A stretch of DNA of 8,700 bases, from the NCBI GenBank assembly GCA_903913345.1, contig CAIWLA010000118.1:1-8700 (forward strand). The letters run 5' to 3'. The notes under the pieces were generated by a model. That model saw only the letters and a program-made list of their open reading frames with translations, was not told the DNA's origin and did not search any database. Made by a program: the position numbers and the translations under genes. The stretch's first letter is position 1; each line of letters starts with the position of its first letter. This DNA comes from an uncultured Magnetococcales bacterium. GTDB lineage: Bacteria > Pseudomonadota > Magnetococcia > Magnetococcales > Magnetaquicoccaceae. Of this stretch, positions 1 through 5,734 are shown piece by piece.

Positions 1-429
1 GTGACCATTTTGTCCGGGTTGCCCTCGGCGGCGGTGGGTGCCCTGCTCACCTTGTGGCTGTTCAAGGTGGATCTCAGTTTTTATGCCTTTGTGGGGGTGG
101 TCATGCTGGTGGGCATTGTCAAGAAAAATGCCATCATGATGATCGATTTTGCCCAGGAGCTGCAAAAAAATCAGGTGGTTTCCGCCGAGGAGGCGATTGT
201 GCAGGCCTGTCTGATCCGTTTCCGGCCCATCATGATGACCACGATGGCGGCCCTGATGGGCACCCTGCCCATTGCCATCGGGAGCGGGGCGGGGGCCGAG
301 GCCCGGCAACCACTGGGTCTGGCTGTGGTCGGCGGACTGCTCCTCTCCCAGTTTTTGACCTTGTATCTGACCCCGGTGATCTATTTATACCTGGAAAAGG
401 GGCGGAAAGGGGGCCATGACCAGGGATAG
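1..429 (+). CDS. RND efflux permease, MdtB/MdtC type, C-terminal fragment (5' end outside window)
   Basis: This is the last 142 residues of a proton-driven inner-membrane drug pump of the RND (AcrB/HAE1) family; such a pump works as a trimer with a periplasmic adaptor and an outer-membrane channel. The visible part holds the last transmembrane helices: [15 protein letters not shown] (about residues 7-21), the helix ending in [14 protein letters not shown] (38-51), the segment after [15 protein letters not shown] (73-87), and the final helix [20 protein letters not shown] (106-125). The strings [14 protein letters not shown] and RFRPIMMTT are typical of the MdtB/MdtC branch rather than AcrB. 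RND permeases are about 1,030 residues long, so most of the gene lies to the left, and the GTG at base 1 is simply an internal valine codon. A terminator follows about 50 bp after the stop, so this is probably the last gene of its transcript. The family is certain; the substrate and the MdtB versus MdtC assignment are not. Confidence 0.93.
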   Translation: MTILSGLPSAAVGALLTLWLFKVDLSFYAFVGVVMLVGIVKKNAIMMIDFAQELQKNQVVSAEEAIVQACLIRFRPIMMTTMAALMGTLPIAIGSGAGAEARQPLGLAVVGGLLLSQFLTLYLTPVIYLYLEKGRKGGHDQG

Positions 430-481
430 GCAAGCGGGGGAAATGGGGTGATTCAGTCAAACAATCTGTTCATCAAAGCCG

Positions 482-502
482 AACAGGTCGGCCTGTTTTT
501 TT
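482..502 (+). terminator. Rho-independent terminator after the RND pump gene
   Basis: A perfect 6-bp stem (AACAGG at 482-487 with CCTGTT at 492-497) closes a TCGG tetraloop. It runs directly into a seven-T tract (496-502). It sits 53 bp after the RND permease stop and in the right orientation to end that transcript. It would also insulate the vapBC pair that follows. Confidence 0.82.
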
Positions 503-604
503 CATGGTGGATTTTCAGGAACCAGGGTTCTATCATGGATCGCACAGAGGGTGGAGCAACGGATACCATCGCGTTGTTTTATGTGTCAACCTTGGAGCAA
601 AAAG
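503..604. other. Spacer between terminator and vapB; no gene seen
   Basis: About 100 bp separate the terminator from the vapB start, and this is where the promoter and autoregulatory operator of the toxin-antitoxin pair would be expected. I see no convincing -35/-10 pair: a TATCAT at about 531 has only a weak upstream partner. I also see no clear palindrome. In-frame codons upstream of the vapB ATG stay open but show no family resemblance. Confidence 0.35.
594..597 (+). promoter_or_regulatory. Ribosome binding site fixing the vapB start
   Basis: GGAG at 594-597 lies seven bases before the ATG at 605. This chooses the 65-residue product over a longer reading from an ATG at 551, whose first 18 codons do not resemble a VapB N-terminus. 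Confidence 0.6.
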
Positions 605-802
605 ATGCGAACCACTGTCACACTGGATGATGCGCTCCTTTCCCAGGCGCAGGATTTGAGTGGATTGGATGATCGAGGCAGACTCCTGAAAGAGGCTTTG
701 CGCGCCCTGATTGAGCGGGAAAGTGCCCGTCGTCTGATCCTGCTCGGTGGTTCGGAACCGAAACTCAAGGAGATCCCCAGACACCGGGATCGGGATGAAT
801 GA
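605..802 (+). CDS. vapB: VapB-type antitoxin
   Basis: This 65-residue protein is likely the antitoxin of a type II VapBC module. Such antitoxins bind and neutralise a PIN-domain ribonuclease through the C-terminus and bind the operon's own promoter through the N-terminus. The N-terminus MRTTVTLDDALLSQA looks like the ribbon-helix-helix start of VapB proteins, followed by a helical stretch (LLKEALRALIERESARRL, about residues 28-45). The short tail GGSEPKLKEIPRHRDRDE is the expected toxin-binding part. Its stop overlaps the vapC start in an ATGA (799-802), the usual translational coupling in these modules. The ATG at 605 has a GGAG seven bases upstream. The gene looks intact. Family assignment rests on motif resemblance and on the VapC neighbour. 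Confidence 0.85.
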   Translation: MRTTVTLDDALLSQAQDLSGLDDRGRLLKEALRALIERESARRLILLGGSEPKLKEIPRHRDRDE

Positions 803-1104
803 TTCTGGTGGATACCTCGGTCTGGATCGACCATCTGCGTTGCCGTGATCCGATTCTGGCCGGGTTGCTGGAACAAAACCGTGTCACGATTCACTCTTTT
901 GTGATTGGTGAGCTGGCGTGTGGCAATCTCCAGAACCGCCAGAGGCTCCTTTCGCTCCTCTCTTTTTTGCCGAGATGCACACCAGCAACCCATGAGGAAA
1001 CCCTGTTTTTCATCGACCGACATCGACTGATGGGGCAGGGTATCGGTTATATGGATGTCTGCTTGCTGGCAGCGGCATCGCTCAATCGGGTACAACTCTC
1101 GTGA
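799..1104 (+). CDS. vapC: VapC-type PIN-domain ribonuclease, C-terminally truncated
   Basis: This PIN-domain toxin has 101 residues, where VapC proteins usually have about 125-140. VapC enzymes are metal-dependent RNases that commonly cut initiator tRNA or rRNA. The first three acidic active-site positions are present: D5 in MILVDTSVWIDHL, E38 in VIGELACG, and D86 in MGQGIGYMDVCLLAAA. The protein then stops at NRVQLS. Relatives continue with a strand and a fourth acidic residue in a motif of the type LWTRDKRL, and that part is missing. The sequence after the stop belongs to a different gene fragment on the opposite strand (DUF1640 remnant), so the loss reflects a DNA rearrangement or deletion rather than a natural end. 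The product is probably inactive or impaired, while the antitoxin is intact. Translation is coupled to vapB by the ATGA overlap. Confidence 0.82.
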   Translation: MILVDTSVWIDHLRCRDPILAGLLEQNRVTIHSFVIGELACGNLQNRQRLLSLLSFLPRCTPATHEETLFFIDRHRLMGQGIGYMDVCLLAAASLNRVQLS

Positions 1105-1242
1105 CCAGTCCATCCAGATTGGATTTTTGCACCTCCTGGATGGCCGCAGACATTCCCCTGGCCTGAGACTCGTCAAAGCCGGAGGCCTTGAGGGTTTCCA
1201 CACATTTCAGCGTGTCGAAACGGCAGACTTGGCGGTCTCCCA
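1082..1242 (-). pseudogene. DUF1640 coiled-coil protein gene, remnant
   Basis: Read on the minus strand, bases 1219 to 1097 encode FDTLKCVETLKASGFDESQ followed by a stretch ending in LDGLVTR. This clearly resembles the start of the intact DUF1640 protein at 5735-5995 (FDTLKFVRRLRDAGVDERQ ... LQELATKRDL). The remnant ends where that protein would continue with the RDL coiled coil; after VTR come unrelated residues VVPD and a stop at 1082-1084. The 5' end is also damaged. The ribosome-site context GGGAGAnCGCC is shared with the intact gene, but the position of its ATG reads AAG (1228-1230), and several bases are missing before FDTL, shifting the frame. The membrane helix is absent. This is a decayed, non-functional paralogue whose truncated end abuts the truncated end of vapC. 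Confidence 0.72.
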
Positions 1243-1457
1243 AGAGAGAATGAATGACGGACAGGTGGAGTATATCACGGAATCGGGTGCCGTTGAGGAA
1301 AAATTTGGGCACATGATCCGTGTTCATGACGATCAGGATCTCTTCTGGCTTGCGTAAATTGGAAAAAAATGGCAAAAGAGTGGTTGGGGAATGGGGATGC
1401 TGCCCGTGCAACAGGGTACTGGATGGCACCGTTCCTTCATTCAGGGAGCCGTTTTGA
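1243..1457. other. Intergenic stretch, nothing recognised
   Basis: About 215 bp lie between the DUF1640 remnant and the methyltransferase start. Open frames cross it on both strands, but none resembles a family I know. It may contain the promoter of the downstream gene, but I see no convincing -35/-10 pair. It could be more debris from the rearranged vapC/DUF1640 locus. Confidence 0.35.
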
Positions 1458-2141
1458 GTGGCCAGGACATTGTATCAAGAAGAAAATGTGTGGCCAGAGC
1501 GTCTGGAGAGGTTGCCCAGTCTGCGTCTGACCGTGCCGTTGGCCCGTCTGCGGGAGATCGGTTCCGTGGTGGAGAGTTCCCGCCATCTGGCGCGGCAGAT
1601 GGCCTTGCAGGTGGATTTCAAACAGCCGGGTCTGGTCGTGGAACTCGGTCCCGGACGGGGGGCCATCACCCGCGAGTTGTTCAAACGGGTTGCCAACCGC
1701 AAGCAACTGCTGTTGATCGAGGTGGGGGGTGAGTTCATTCCCGATCTGCGGCGGCAGTTTCAGGGGGTCAGCGTGGTCCACGATTCAGCCGAATGGCTGG
1801 TCAAACATATCCGGGGGCGGCGGGTGGCGGCGGTGGTCTCCTCGTTGCCGTTGCGCTCCCTGCCGGAGAAGGTGGTCCATCGCATCGGCGTGGCCTTGCA
1901 GCATGTGATGGATCCCCACACCCGCTATATCCAGTTCACCTATGATTTGCGTCCCGCCCGTTCGGTCTATTTTGCCGATGTGGGCATGGACAAGCACCAC
2001 AGCGGGATCGTCTGGCGCAACATGCCCCCCGCACGGGTCGACTCCTTTTGTCTGGCAGAAGGGGAGGAGAGGGGCCGCGTGGCGCAGGTCATCCGTACAG
2101 CGTCTGTTCTGCCGGGTCAAAGCCGGTTATTTGCACGGTGA
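1458..2141 (+). CDS. PmtA-like class I SAM-dependent methyltransferase
   Basis: This 227-residue Rossmann-fold methyltransferase resembles the phospholipid N-methyltransferase (PmtA)/rRNA adenine dimethylase-like group. Visible parts are an N-terminal segment IGSVVESSRHLARQM (34-48), the SAM-binding motif VVELGPGRGAIT (60-71), an acidic ribose-contact position E88 in LLLIEVGGEF, the motif IV-like AAVVSSLPLRSLP (114-126), YIQFTYD (157-163), and VWRNMPPARV (185-194), which is typical of this family near its C-terminus. A phosphatidylethanolamine-methylating role is the family prototype, but the substrate cannot be read from the sequence. The GTG start at 1458 has AGGGAG (1443-1448) nine bases upstream. 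About 30 residues follow the last family motif, and they run into the 3' end of the convergent mtaB gene. This suggests that an original stop was lost and the reading frame now extends into its neighbour. Confidence 0.82.
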   Translation: MARTLYQEENVWPERLERLPSLRLTVPLARLREIGSVVESSRHLARQMALQVDFKQPGLVVELGPGRGAITRELFKRVANRKQLLLIEVGGEFIPDLRRQFQGVSVVHDSAEWLVKHIRGRRVAAVVSSLPLRSLPEKVVHRIGVALQHVMDPHTRYIQFTYDLRPARSVYFADVGMDKHHSGIVWRNMPPARVDSFCLAEGEERGRVAQVIRTASVLPGQSRLFAR

Positions 2142-3432
2142 TCAACTGCCCCGGTTGACTCTCTGGCGGGGCCGACAGCCGCACGGGGAGGAAACCGGCG
2201 GTCTTGCCCCTGGCCATGCCGTTCTCCAGGGTCTCCACCAGCACCGTCTCGGTGCGGCCGAGCCAGTGCTGGGCCGTTTTGGCCAACCGGATGGCCCCCT
2301 GCTGACGGAGCTGCTCGGACCGTCGTTTGGCCTCCCGCGGGGCCACCCGAAAACGGCCCGGTATGGCGGAGGCCGGGGTGCCCGGACGGTCGGAATAGCG
2401 AAAGACATGCAGAAAGGTGATCTCCGCCTCTTCAACCAATTCCATGGTCTTCTGAAAGGCCTGGGTCGTCTCGGTCGGAAACCCGACGATCAGATCCGCC
2501 CCCAGCACCATTTCCGGGCGGAGGCGGCGCAACTGTTTTAATTGCGCCAGCACCCATTGCCGACCATATCCCCGTCCCATCCGTTTGAGAATCCGGTCAT
2601 CCCCCGATTGCATGGACAGATGCAGATAGGGGCAGAGGGTGGTCGGGTCGGCAAATTGTTGAATCAATGTCTCATCCAGATCGATGGGGTCCAGGGAGGA
2701 GAGGCGCAGGCGGGTTCCCTCCATCCGGGGCACCAATTGGGCCACCAGTTGTGCCAGCGTCCCCGGTGGGGTGCGGTCGCGGCCATAGGCACCCAGGTTG
2801 ATCCCGGTCAGGACAATTTCCCGATAGCCCGATGCCCGATACTGGGCCGCCTGGGCCTGGACATACTCTTCGGAGAGGGAGCGACTGGGGCCGCGCAGGG
2901 CAGGAATGGTGCAGAAGGTGCAGCGGCTGTCACAGCCATCCTGGACCTGCAAAAAGGCCCGGCTGCGGTCCGCAAAGGTATCGACCAGGGCCACGGCATC
3001 CCGTGGGGGCCGGTCGGTCACGGCCTCGACGCACCGCACCTGCCGGGTGGTGGGCAGTTGGATGAGGTGGTCCCAGAGCCGCTCTTTTTCGCCGGTGCCG
3101 ACCACCAGCGTAACCCCCGGCATTTGCTCCAGTTGGGCCGCGTTGCCCTGGGCATAGCAGCCGGTGATGATCAGTTGGAGGGGGGGATTGTCTGGTGTGC
3201 GATCCCGCAAAACGCGGCGAATCAACTTGCGGACCTGTCGATCACTTTCCTCGGTGACCGAACACGTGTTAATAATGATAATGTCGGGGGTGCCGTCCGG
3301 GGGGGTGGGCAAAAAACCGTGGGCGGCCCCTGTCTGGGAGAGGCGTTCCGTCTCCACCTGGTTGACCCGGCAGCCCATGGTCAAAACGGTAAAATAGCGG
3401 GCGGGAGAGATGGCATGACCAGTGATTTTCAT
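2089..3432 (-). CDS. mtaB: MtaB-type tRNA t6A37 methylthiotransferase (radical SAM)
   Basis: MtaB adds a methylthio group to C2 of N6-threonylcarbamoyladenosine at tRNA position 37 (ms2t6A), using SAM and two 4Fe-4S clusters. The 447-residue product has the full architecture and usual length. The N-terminal methylthiotransferase domain has its three cluster cysteines C21 (TMGCRVNQ, a string typical of MtaB rather than MiaB), C57 (NTCSVTEESDRQ) and C92 (TGCYAQ). The radical-SAM core has CxxxCxxC at C167, C171 and C174 (VQDGCDSRCTFCTIP), followed by LRGPSRS, GINLGAYGRD, GADLIVGFPTET and HVFRYSDRPGTPAS. A C-terminal TRAM-like domain spans about 391-447. The ATG at 3432 is the only good start before C21, and a purine-rich GGAGGGGGA lies upstream. 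The gene overlaps the divergent nucleotidyltransferase gene by 18 bp at its 5' end and the methyltransferase by 53 bp at its 3' end. All key residues are intact. Confidence 0.93.
   Translation of the reverse strand: MKITGHAISPARYFTVLTMGCRVNQVETERLSQTGAAHGFLPTPPDGTPDIIIINTCSVTEESDRQVRKLIRRVLRDRTPDNPPLQLIITGCYAQGNAAQLEQMPGVTLVVGTGEKERLWDHLIQLPTTRQVRCVEAVTDRPPRDAVALVDTFADRSRAFLQVQDGCDSRCTFCTIPALRGPSRSLSEEYVQAQAAQYRASGYREIVLTGINLGAYGRDRTPPGTLAQLVAQLVPRMEGTRLRLSSLDPIDLDETLIQQFADPTTLCPYLHLSMQSGDDRILKRMGRGYGRQWVLAQLKQLRRLRPEMVLGADLIVGFPTETTQAFQKTMELVEEAEITFLHVFRYSDRPGTPASAIPGRFRVAPREAKRRSEQLRQQGAIRLAKTAQHWLGRTETVLVETLENGMARGKTAGFLPVRLSAPPESQPGQLITVQITGFDPAEQTLYG
3403..3407 (+). promoter_or_regulatory. 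Ribosome binding site deciding the nucleotidyltransferase start
   Basis: GGGAG at 3403-3407 sits seven bases before the ATG at 3415. The same frame stays open for about 870 bp further upstream, but that part is antisense to mtaB and has no family resemblance. This site, with the onset of recognisable sequence, places the true start at 3415. Confidence 0.6.
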
Positions 3433-4896
3433 AACCTGTTTTCCCCCTCCATCAAGGGTTTTCTGGATGAGTTGGACCGTTTGATCGGGCCGTTGTTCCT
3501 GGTGGGTGGTACAGTACGCAACATGTTGCAGAACAAGGCATTATCCAATGAGTTGACGGTCCTGGTGCCGCGTCCGTTGGCCGAATGCCACCATCGTTTG
3601 TTGGAGGGGGGATACCCCATGGTGACCCGTGGCACCAAGCGGCACGAGGTCTGGACCAGTGGTCACAGCAGTCTGCTCCTTCCTTTGCCCACGGCGGACG
3701 AGCCGGAGGAGGGGGCGGAGGGGGCGGAACCAGAGGAGGAGGGTTCGGTTCCGGGTGGCACCGCCCATATTTCCCATGTAGAGATTACCACCTTTCGCCA
3801 CCGACTGGAATATCCGCCGACGGTGGAGGAAGATCTACTCCATCGGGACTTGACCGTCAATGCCATGGCCTTTGTCTGGCCGGATGGTCCGGTGGTGGAT
3901 CCCTTCCAGGGGCAGGCGGATTTGGCCAACCGACGGATTCGGTTTGTCCGGGGCAGTTCCACCCTGGAGGATGATCCGTTGCGTGCCCTTCGTTTTTTCC
4001 GGTTTTTGCTCCAACTGGAGGGTGTTCCCGACGAGGCGGACCTGCGCGCGTCGGAGGAGGCCCAGATGGATATGATCCCCAAGAAAAAGTTGCGGGCGGA
4101 GTTGGATCGGTTGTTTTCCCTGCCCTTTTCGGGGTCTGCCTGTCGTCCGATGGTGCAGCGTTTTTTTTATTCCCCGTTGGCGCAAGAGATCTTTTCCGAT
4201 ATGGTCACGCCGCCCATTTGCAAGGCGGGGGAGACGCCGGCCCATCGGTGTCAACGGGCGATTGACCTGATGCTGGCCCTGACGGAACCCGACCCGGATG
4301 AGGGGGTTCCTTTGCATGATTTGCGTTGGGCGGCCATGTGTTATGCCATGGGGGAGTTGAACTGCATTGCCCAGGAAAAGGGCCACACCCGTTCCACCCT
4401 GCATGGCTTGTCCACGGGCAAGATTCAGGACATTCTCAAAAAATTTCGTTTTCCCCAGCGACGCCAGCAGCAGATATTGAGCATACTGCAACACATGGAC
4501 ACCCCTCTCACCCCGGCGGATCGCACCCTGTCGCGGATGATGGAAAACGATCTGCCGTTGCCGGGGTTGTTTCGTCTGGTCCATGCCCATCAGGTAGTCA
4601 CTCGGCGGGGATCGGGCAAAGCGGGCGAGGTGGCGTTTCCAGCACTGGACGGTCAACTGGCCAAGGTTTTGGCCCGCTGTCGGACCTTGCACCGGGCCAG
4701 ACATCGGCCCAAGCCCCATGATCTGGCCATCTCCGGGGGAGAGATTCTGGATCTGGTCCGTCAGCCGCCGGGGGCCTGGGTGGGGGAGTTGCTGACCGAG
4801 TTGCTGGAGTGGATCGGGCAGGATCCGGCCCGCAATCAGCGCGCCCGGCTGTACGAACGGGTGCGGGAGTGGGTTGCCCAGGGGCGGGGGGGTTAA
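3415..4896 (+). CDS. CCA-adding/poly(A) polymerase family protein, probably catalytically inactive
   Basis: The 493-residue product has the layout of class II tRNA nucleotidyltransferases/PcnB, which add CCA or poly(A) to RNA 3' ends. It shows the head motif FLVGGTVRNML (28-38), EITTFRHRLEY (123-133), EEDLLHRDLTVNAMA (138-152), DPFQGQADLANRRIRFV (162-178), EDDPLRALRFFRF (185-197), a helical middle, and a C-terminal PKPHDLAISGGEIL...PPGAWVGELL segment (433-460) as in Cca proteins. The catalytic DxD expected after GGxVRD (pattern KDIDLV) reads SNELTV (44-49), so both aspartates are lost and VRD is VRN. The HD-domain motif (LLHDxGK in relatives) reads MCYAMGE (308-314), and the later HE is HG (330-331). 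An acidic, proline-rich insert (about 92-115) separates the first motifs. The frame is intact, so the gene is maintained. It may have an RNA-binding or regulatory role, or be a paralogue of a true Cca elsewhere. Family is sure; inactivity is inferred. Confidence 0.83.
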   Translation: MTSDFHNLFSPSIKGFLDELDRLIGPLFLVGGTVRNMLQNKALSNELTVLVPRPLAECHHRLLEGGYPMVTRGTKRHEVWTSGHSSLLLPLPTADEPEEGAEGAEPEEEGSVPGGTAHISHVEITTFRHRLEYPPTVEEDLLHRDLTVNAMAFVWPDGPVVDPFQGQADLANRRIRFVRGSSTLEDDPLRALRFFRFLLQLEGVPDEADLRASEEAQMDMIPKKKLRAELDRLFSLPFSGSACRPMVQRFFYSPLAQEIFSDMVTPPICKAGETPAHRCQRAIDLMLALTEPDPDEGVPLHDLRWAAMCYAMGELNCIAQEKGHTRSTLHGLSTGKIQDILKKFRFPQRRQQQILSILQHMDTPLTPADRTLSRMMENDLPLPGLFRLVHAHQVVTRRGSGKAGEVAFPALDGQLAKVLARCRTLHRARHRPKPHDLAISGGEILDLVRQPPGAWVGELLTELLEWIGQDPARNQRARLYERVREWVAQGRGG

Positions 4897-4922
4897 GGGG
4901 TGGTGTTCCGGGTCGCGGTGTT

Positions 4923-5123
4923 TTACGCCAAACGCCCCTCCAGCAACAGCAACTCTCCTCGGCGGCGTTCGTAGCCCATCTCATCGATGAGGGTTTTGGC
5001 CTGTTGATGGGCCGTTTCTGCATCGACTGGCCGCCCTTCATCCAGGGCGATCCACCCTTCCAGCAGGTGGCATTCCGACAAGTATAGCCGCATTTCTCCC
5101 CGTTCGGCGATTTCCACCGACAA
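4923..5123 (-). pseudogene. Tail of a large TPR-repeat protein, remnant
   Basis: On the minus strand, IAERGEMRLYLSECHLLEGW followed by IALDEGRPVDAETAHQQAKTLIDEMGYERRRGELLLLEGRLA looks like the final one or two tetratricopeptide repeats of a large TPR protein of the kind often attached to ATPase or CHAT-type domains. Residues typical of these tails include MRLxLxxCHL, ALxEG, and the closing GYxRRxxEL. Only about 60 residues remain, ending in TAA at 4923-4925. There is no convincing start (only a TTG at 5123), and no N-terminal repeats lie further right. Instead the similarity ends where an antitoxin fragment begins on the opposite strand. It most likely represents a deletion remnant and is not expected to be functional. 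Confidence 0.6.
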
Positions 5124-5301
5124 GGCGGTCGAAGTGCTGGATTTTATCGGTTATCTGGAAATGAAAGCGGAACAGAGACAACCGCATGGCCAGGAACGCT
5201 CCATGACAACACAGGTCTTTCTCGACCGTTTCGCGGGAGCCATTCCAGACTTCCCGGATATGGAGGAGGAGGGACCACTCCAGGAACGGGATCCATTGTG
5301 A
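5119..5301 (+). pseudogene. DUF2281-type antitoxin, C-terminal remnant
   Basis: The plus-strand reading from 5119 gives DKAVEVLDFIGYLEMKAEQ, a 25-residue middle, and FAGAIPDFPDMEEEGPLQE ending RDPL before TGA at 5299-5301. This resembles small antitoxins of the DUF2281 group, in which a helix of the form A.EVLDFIEFLK is followed by an acidic, proline-containing tail. The roughly 15-20 residues that normally precede this helix, with the start codon, are missing. The frame remains open to the left into TPR-derived sequence but has no good start. No PIN-toxin gene follows, although one usually does. It is too short to be on a list of long open frames and is best read as a broken antitoxin gene. 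The family assignment is from motif shape only. Confidence 0.55.
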
Positions 5302-5308
5302 TAACACA

Positions 5309-5332
5309 CGGGAGTTTTCCCGGATTCCCGGA
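5309..5332 (+). repeat. Small hairpin and tandem 8-mer after the antitoxin remnant
   Basis: CGGGA (5309-5313) pairs with TCCCG (5318-5322) around a GTTT loop. The right arm begins a perfect tandem duplication of TTCCCGGA (5317-5324 and 5325-5332). There is no T tract, so it is not a standard terminator. It lies in the gap between two broken antitoxin genes. Confidence 0.4.
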
Positions 5333-5376
5333 TTGCAAATCGAGGACTGGCATCGGCCATTTTTTCCTGGCTGATG

Positions 5377-5547
5377 GGCGACCGGTATAGGCAGATCCCG
5401 GCGAATCAGGGCATGGGCAAACCGGTCCGGTGGAATGGCAGGAATGTCGCTGGTGTCTATCTGGTCGTCCGTCATGGATTCCAGTGCCAGCCAGTCGGTC
5501 TCAGAAGTGGGCGCAACAGGTTGCTCTTTCATGGGCGTACCGACCAT
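5377..5547 (-). pseudogene. BrnA-like antitoxin, N-terminal half
   Basis: On the minus strand, TDWLALESMTDDQIDTSDIP (from about 5499) followed by AIPPDRFAHALIRRDLPIPV matches the pattern T.DW..L..MTD..IDTSDIP, which I associate with BrnA-type antitoxins (PF14384-like) of type II modules. In those proteins a DNA-binding ribbon-helix-helix part of the form V.LR.D.DVL.WFKAQG..YQ.RIN follows. Here the sequence after about 5377 is unrelated, although the frame stays open to 5038. The partner BrnT-like toxin is not present next to it. The ATG at 5547-5545 shares its A with the stop of the upstream 56-residue gene (TGATG), so it could still be translated by coupling; other possible starts are a GTG at 5556 and an ATG at 5532. 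It is probably a truncated gene that has lost its DNA-binding half. Confidence 0.5.
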
Positions 5548-5717
5548 CAGTGCCACTTCATGAGTATGGCCAATGTACTGAATCCGGCCATCATGAGACC
5601 GCCAAGACGGATGATGATGCGATATTCCATTTCACGCATGTCGGATTCAAGCTGCGTCATGTCTGCCTTGGTGGCCAGTTCTTGAAACCGGGTGTTCAAA
5701 ACCTCCTGAGCAGACAT
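5547..5717 (-). CDS. Small coiled-coil membrane protein, companion of the DUF1640 gene
   Basis: This 56-residue protein starts MSAQEVLNTRFQELATKADM, continues with a charged, heptad-like stretch (LESDMREMEYRI, about 23-34) and ends in a hydrophobic helix LGGLMMAGFSTLAILMKW (38-55). It therefore looks like a short coiled coil anchored by one C-terminal membrane segment. Its LATKADM matches the LATKRDL of the adjacent DUF1640 protein, suggesting related, possibly hetero-oligomerising partners. The ATG at 5717 follows a consensus AGGAGG six bases upstream (about 5724-5729), so it should be well translated. It lies 17 bp behind the DUF1640 gene in the same direction, as one operon. No biochemical function is known to me for this family. 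The gene appears intact. Confidence 0.72.
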   Translation of the reverse strand: MSAQEVLNTRFQELATKADMTQLESDMREMEYRIIIRLGGLMMAGFSTLAILMKWH

Positions 5718-5734
5718 GGCGGCACCTCCTGCAA

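Noticed and set aside
1243..1429. N-terminal extension of the DUF1640 remnant frame up to an ATG at 1429
   Set aside because: The extra 70 codons match nothing I recognise and are not found in the intact paralogue. The frame is probably open by chance.
2542..3414. Long plus-strand open frame continuous with the nucleotidyltransferase, giving a 784-residue reading
   Set aside because: It is antisense to the well-supported mtaB gene and has no recognisable motif. Family similarity and a good ribosome site both place the start at 3415.
3835..4719. Minus-strand open frame of 294 codons opposite the nucleotidyltransferase
   Set aside because: It has no family resemblance and lies entirely antisense to a gene with clear motifs.
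4912..4935. GGTGTT repeated twice between the nucleotidyltransferase stop and the TPR remnant, considered as a terminator
   Set aside because: The copies are direct, not inverted, so they form no hairpin, and there is no T tract.
5348..5365. Possible terminator TGGC-ATCG-GCCA followed by six Ts
   Set aside because: The stem is only four base pairs and no intact plus-strand gene ends nearby, so chance is as likely.
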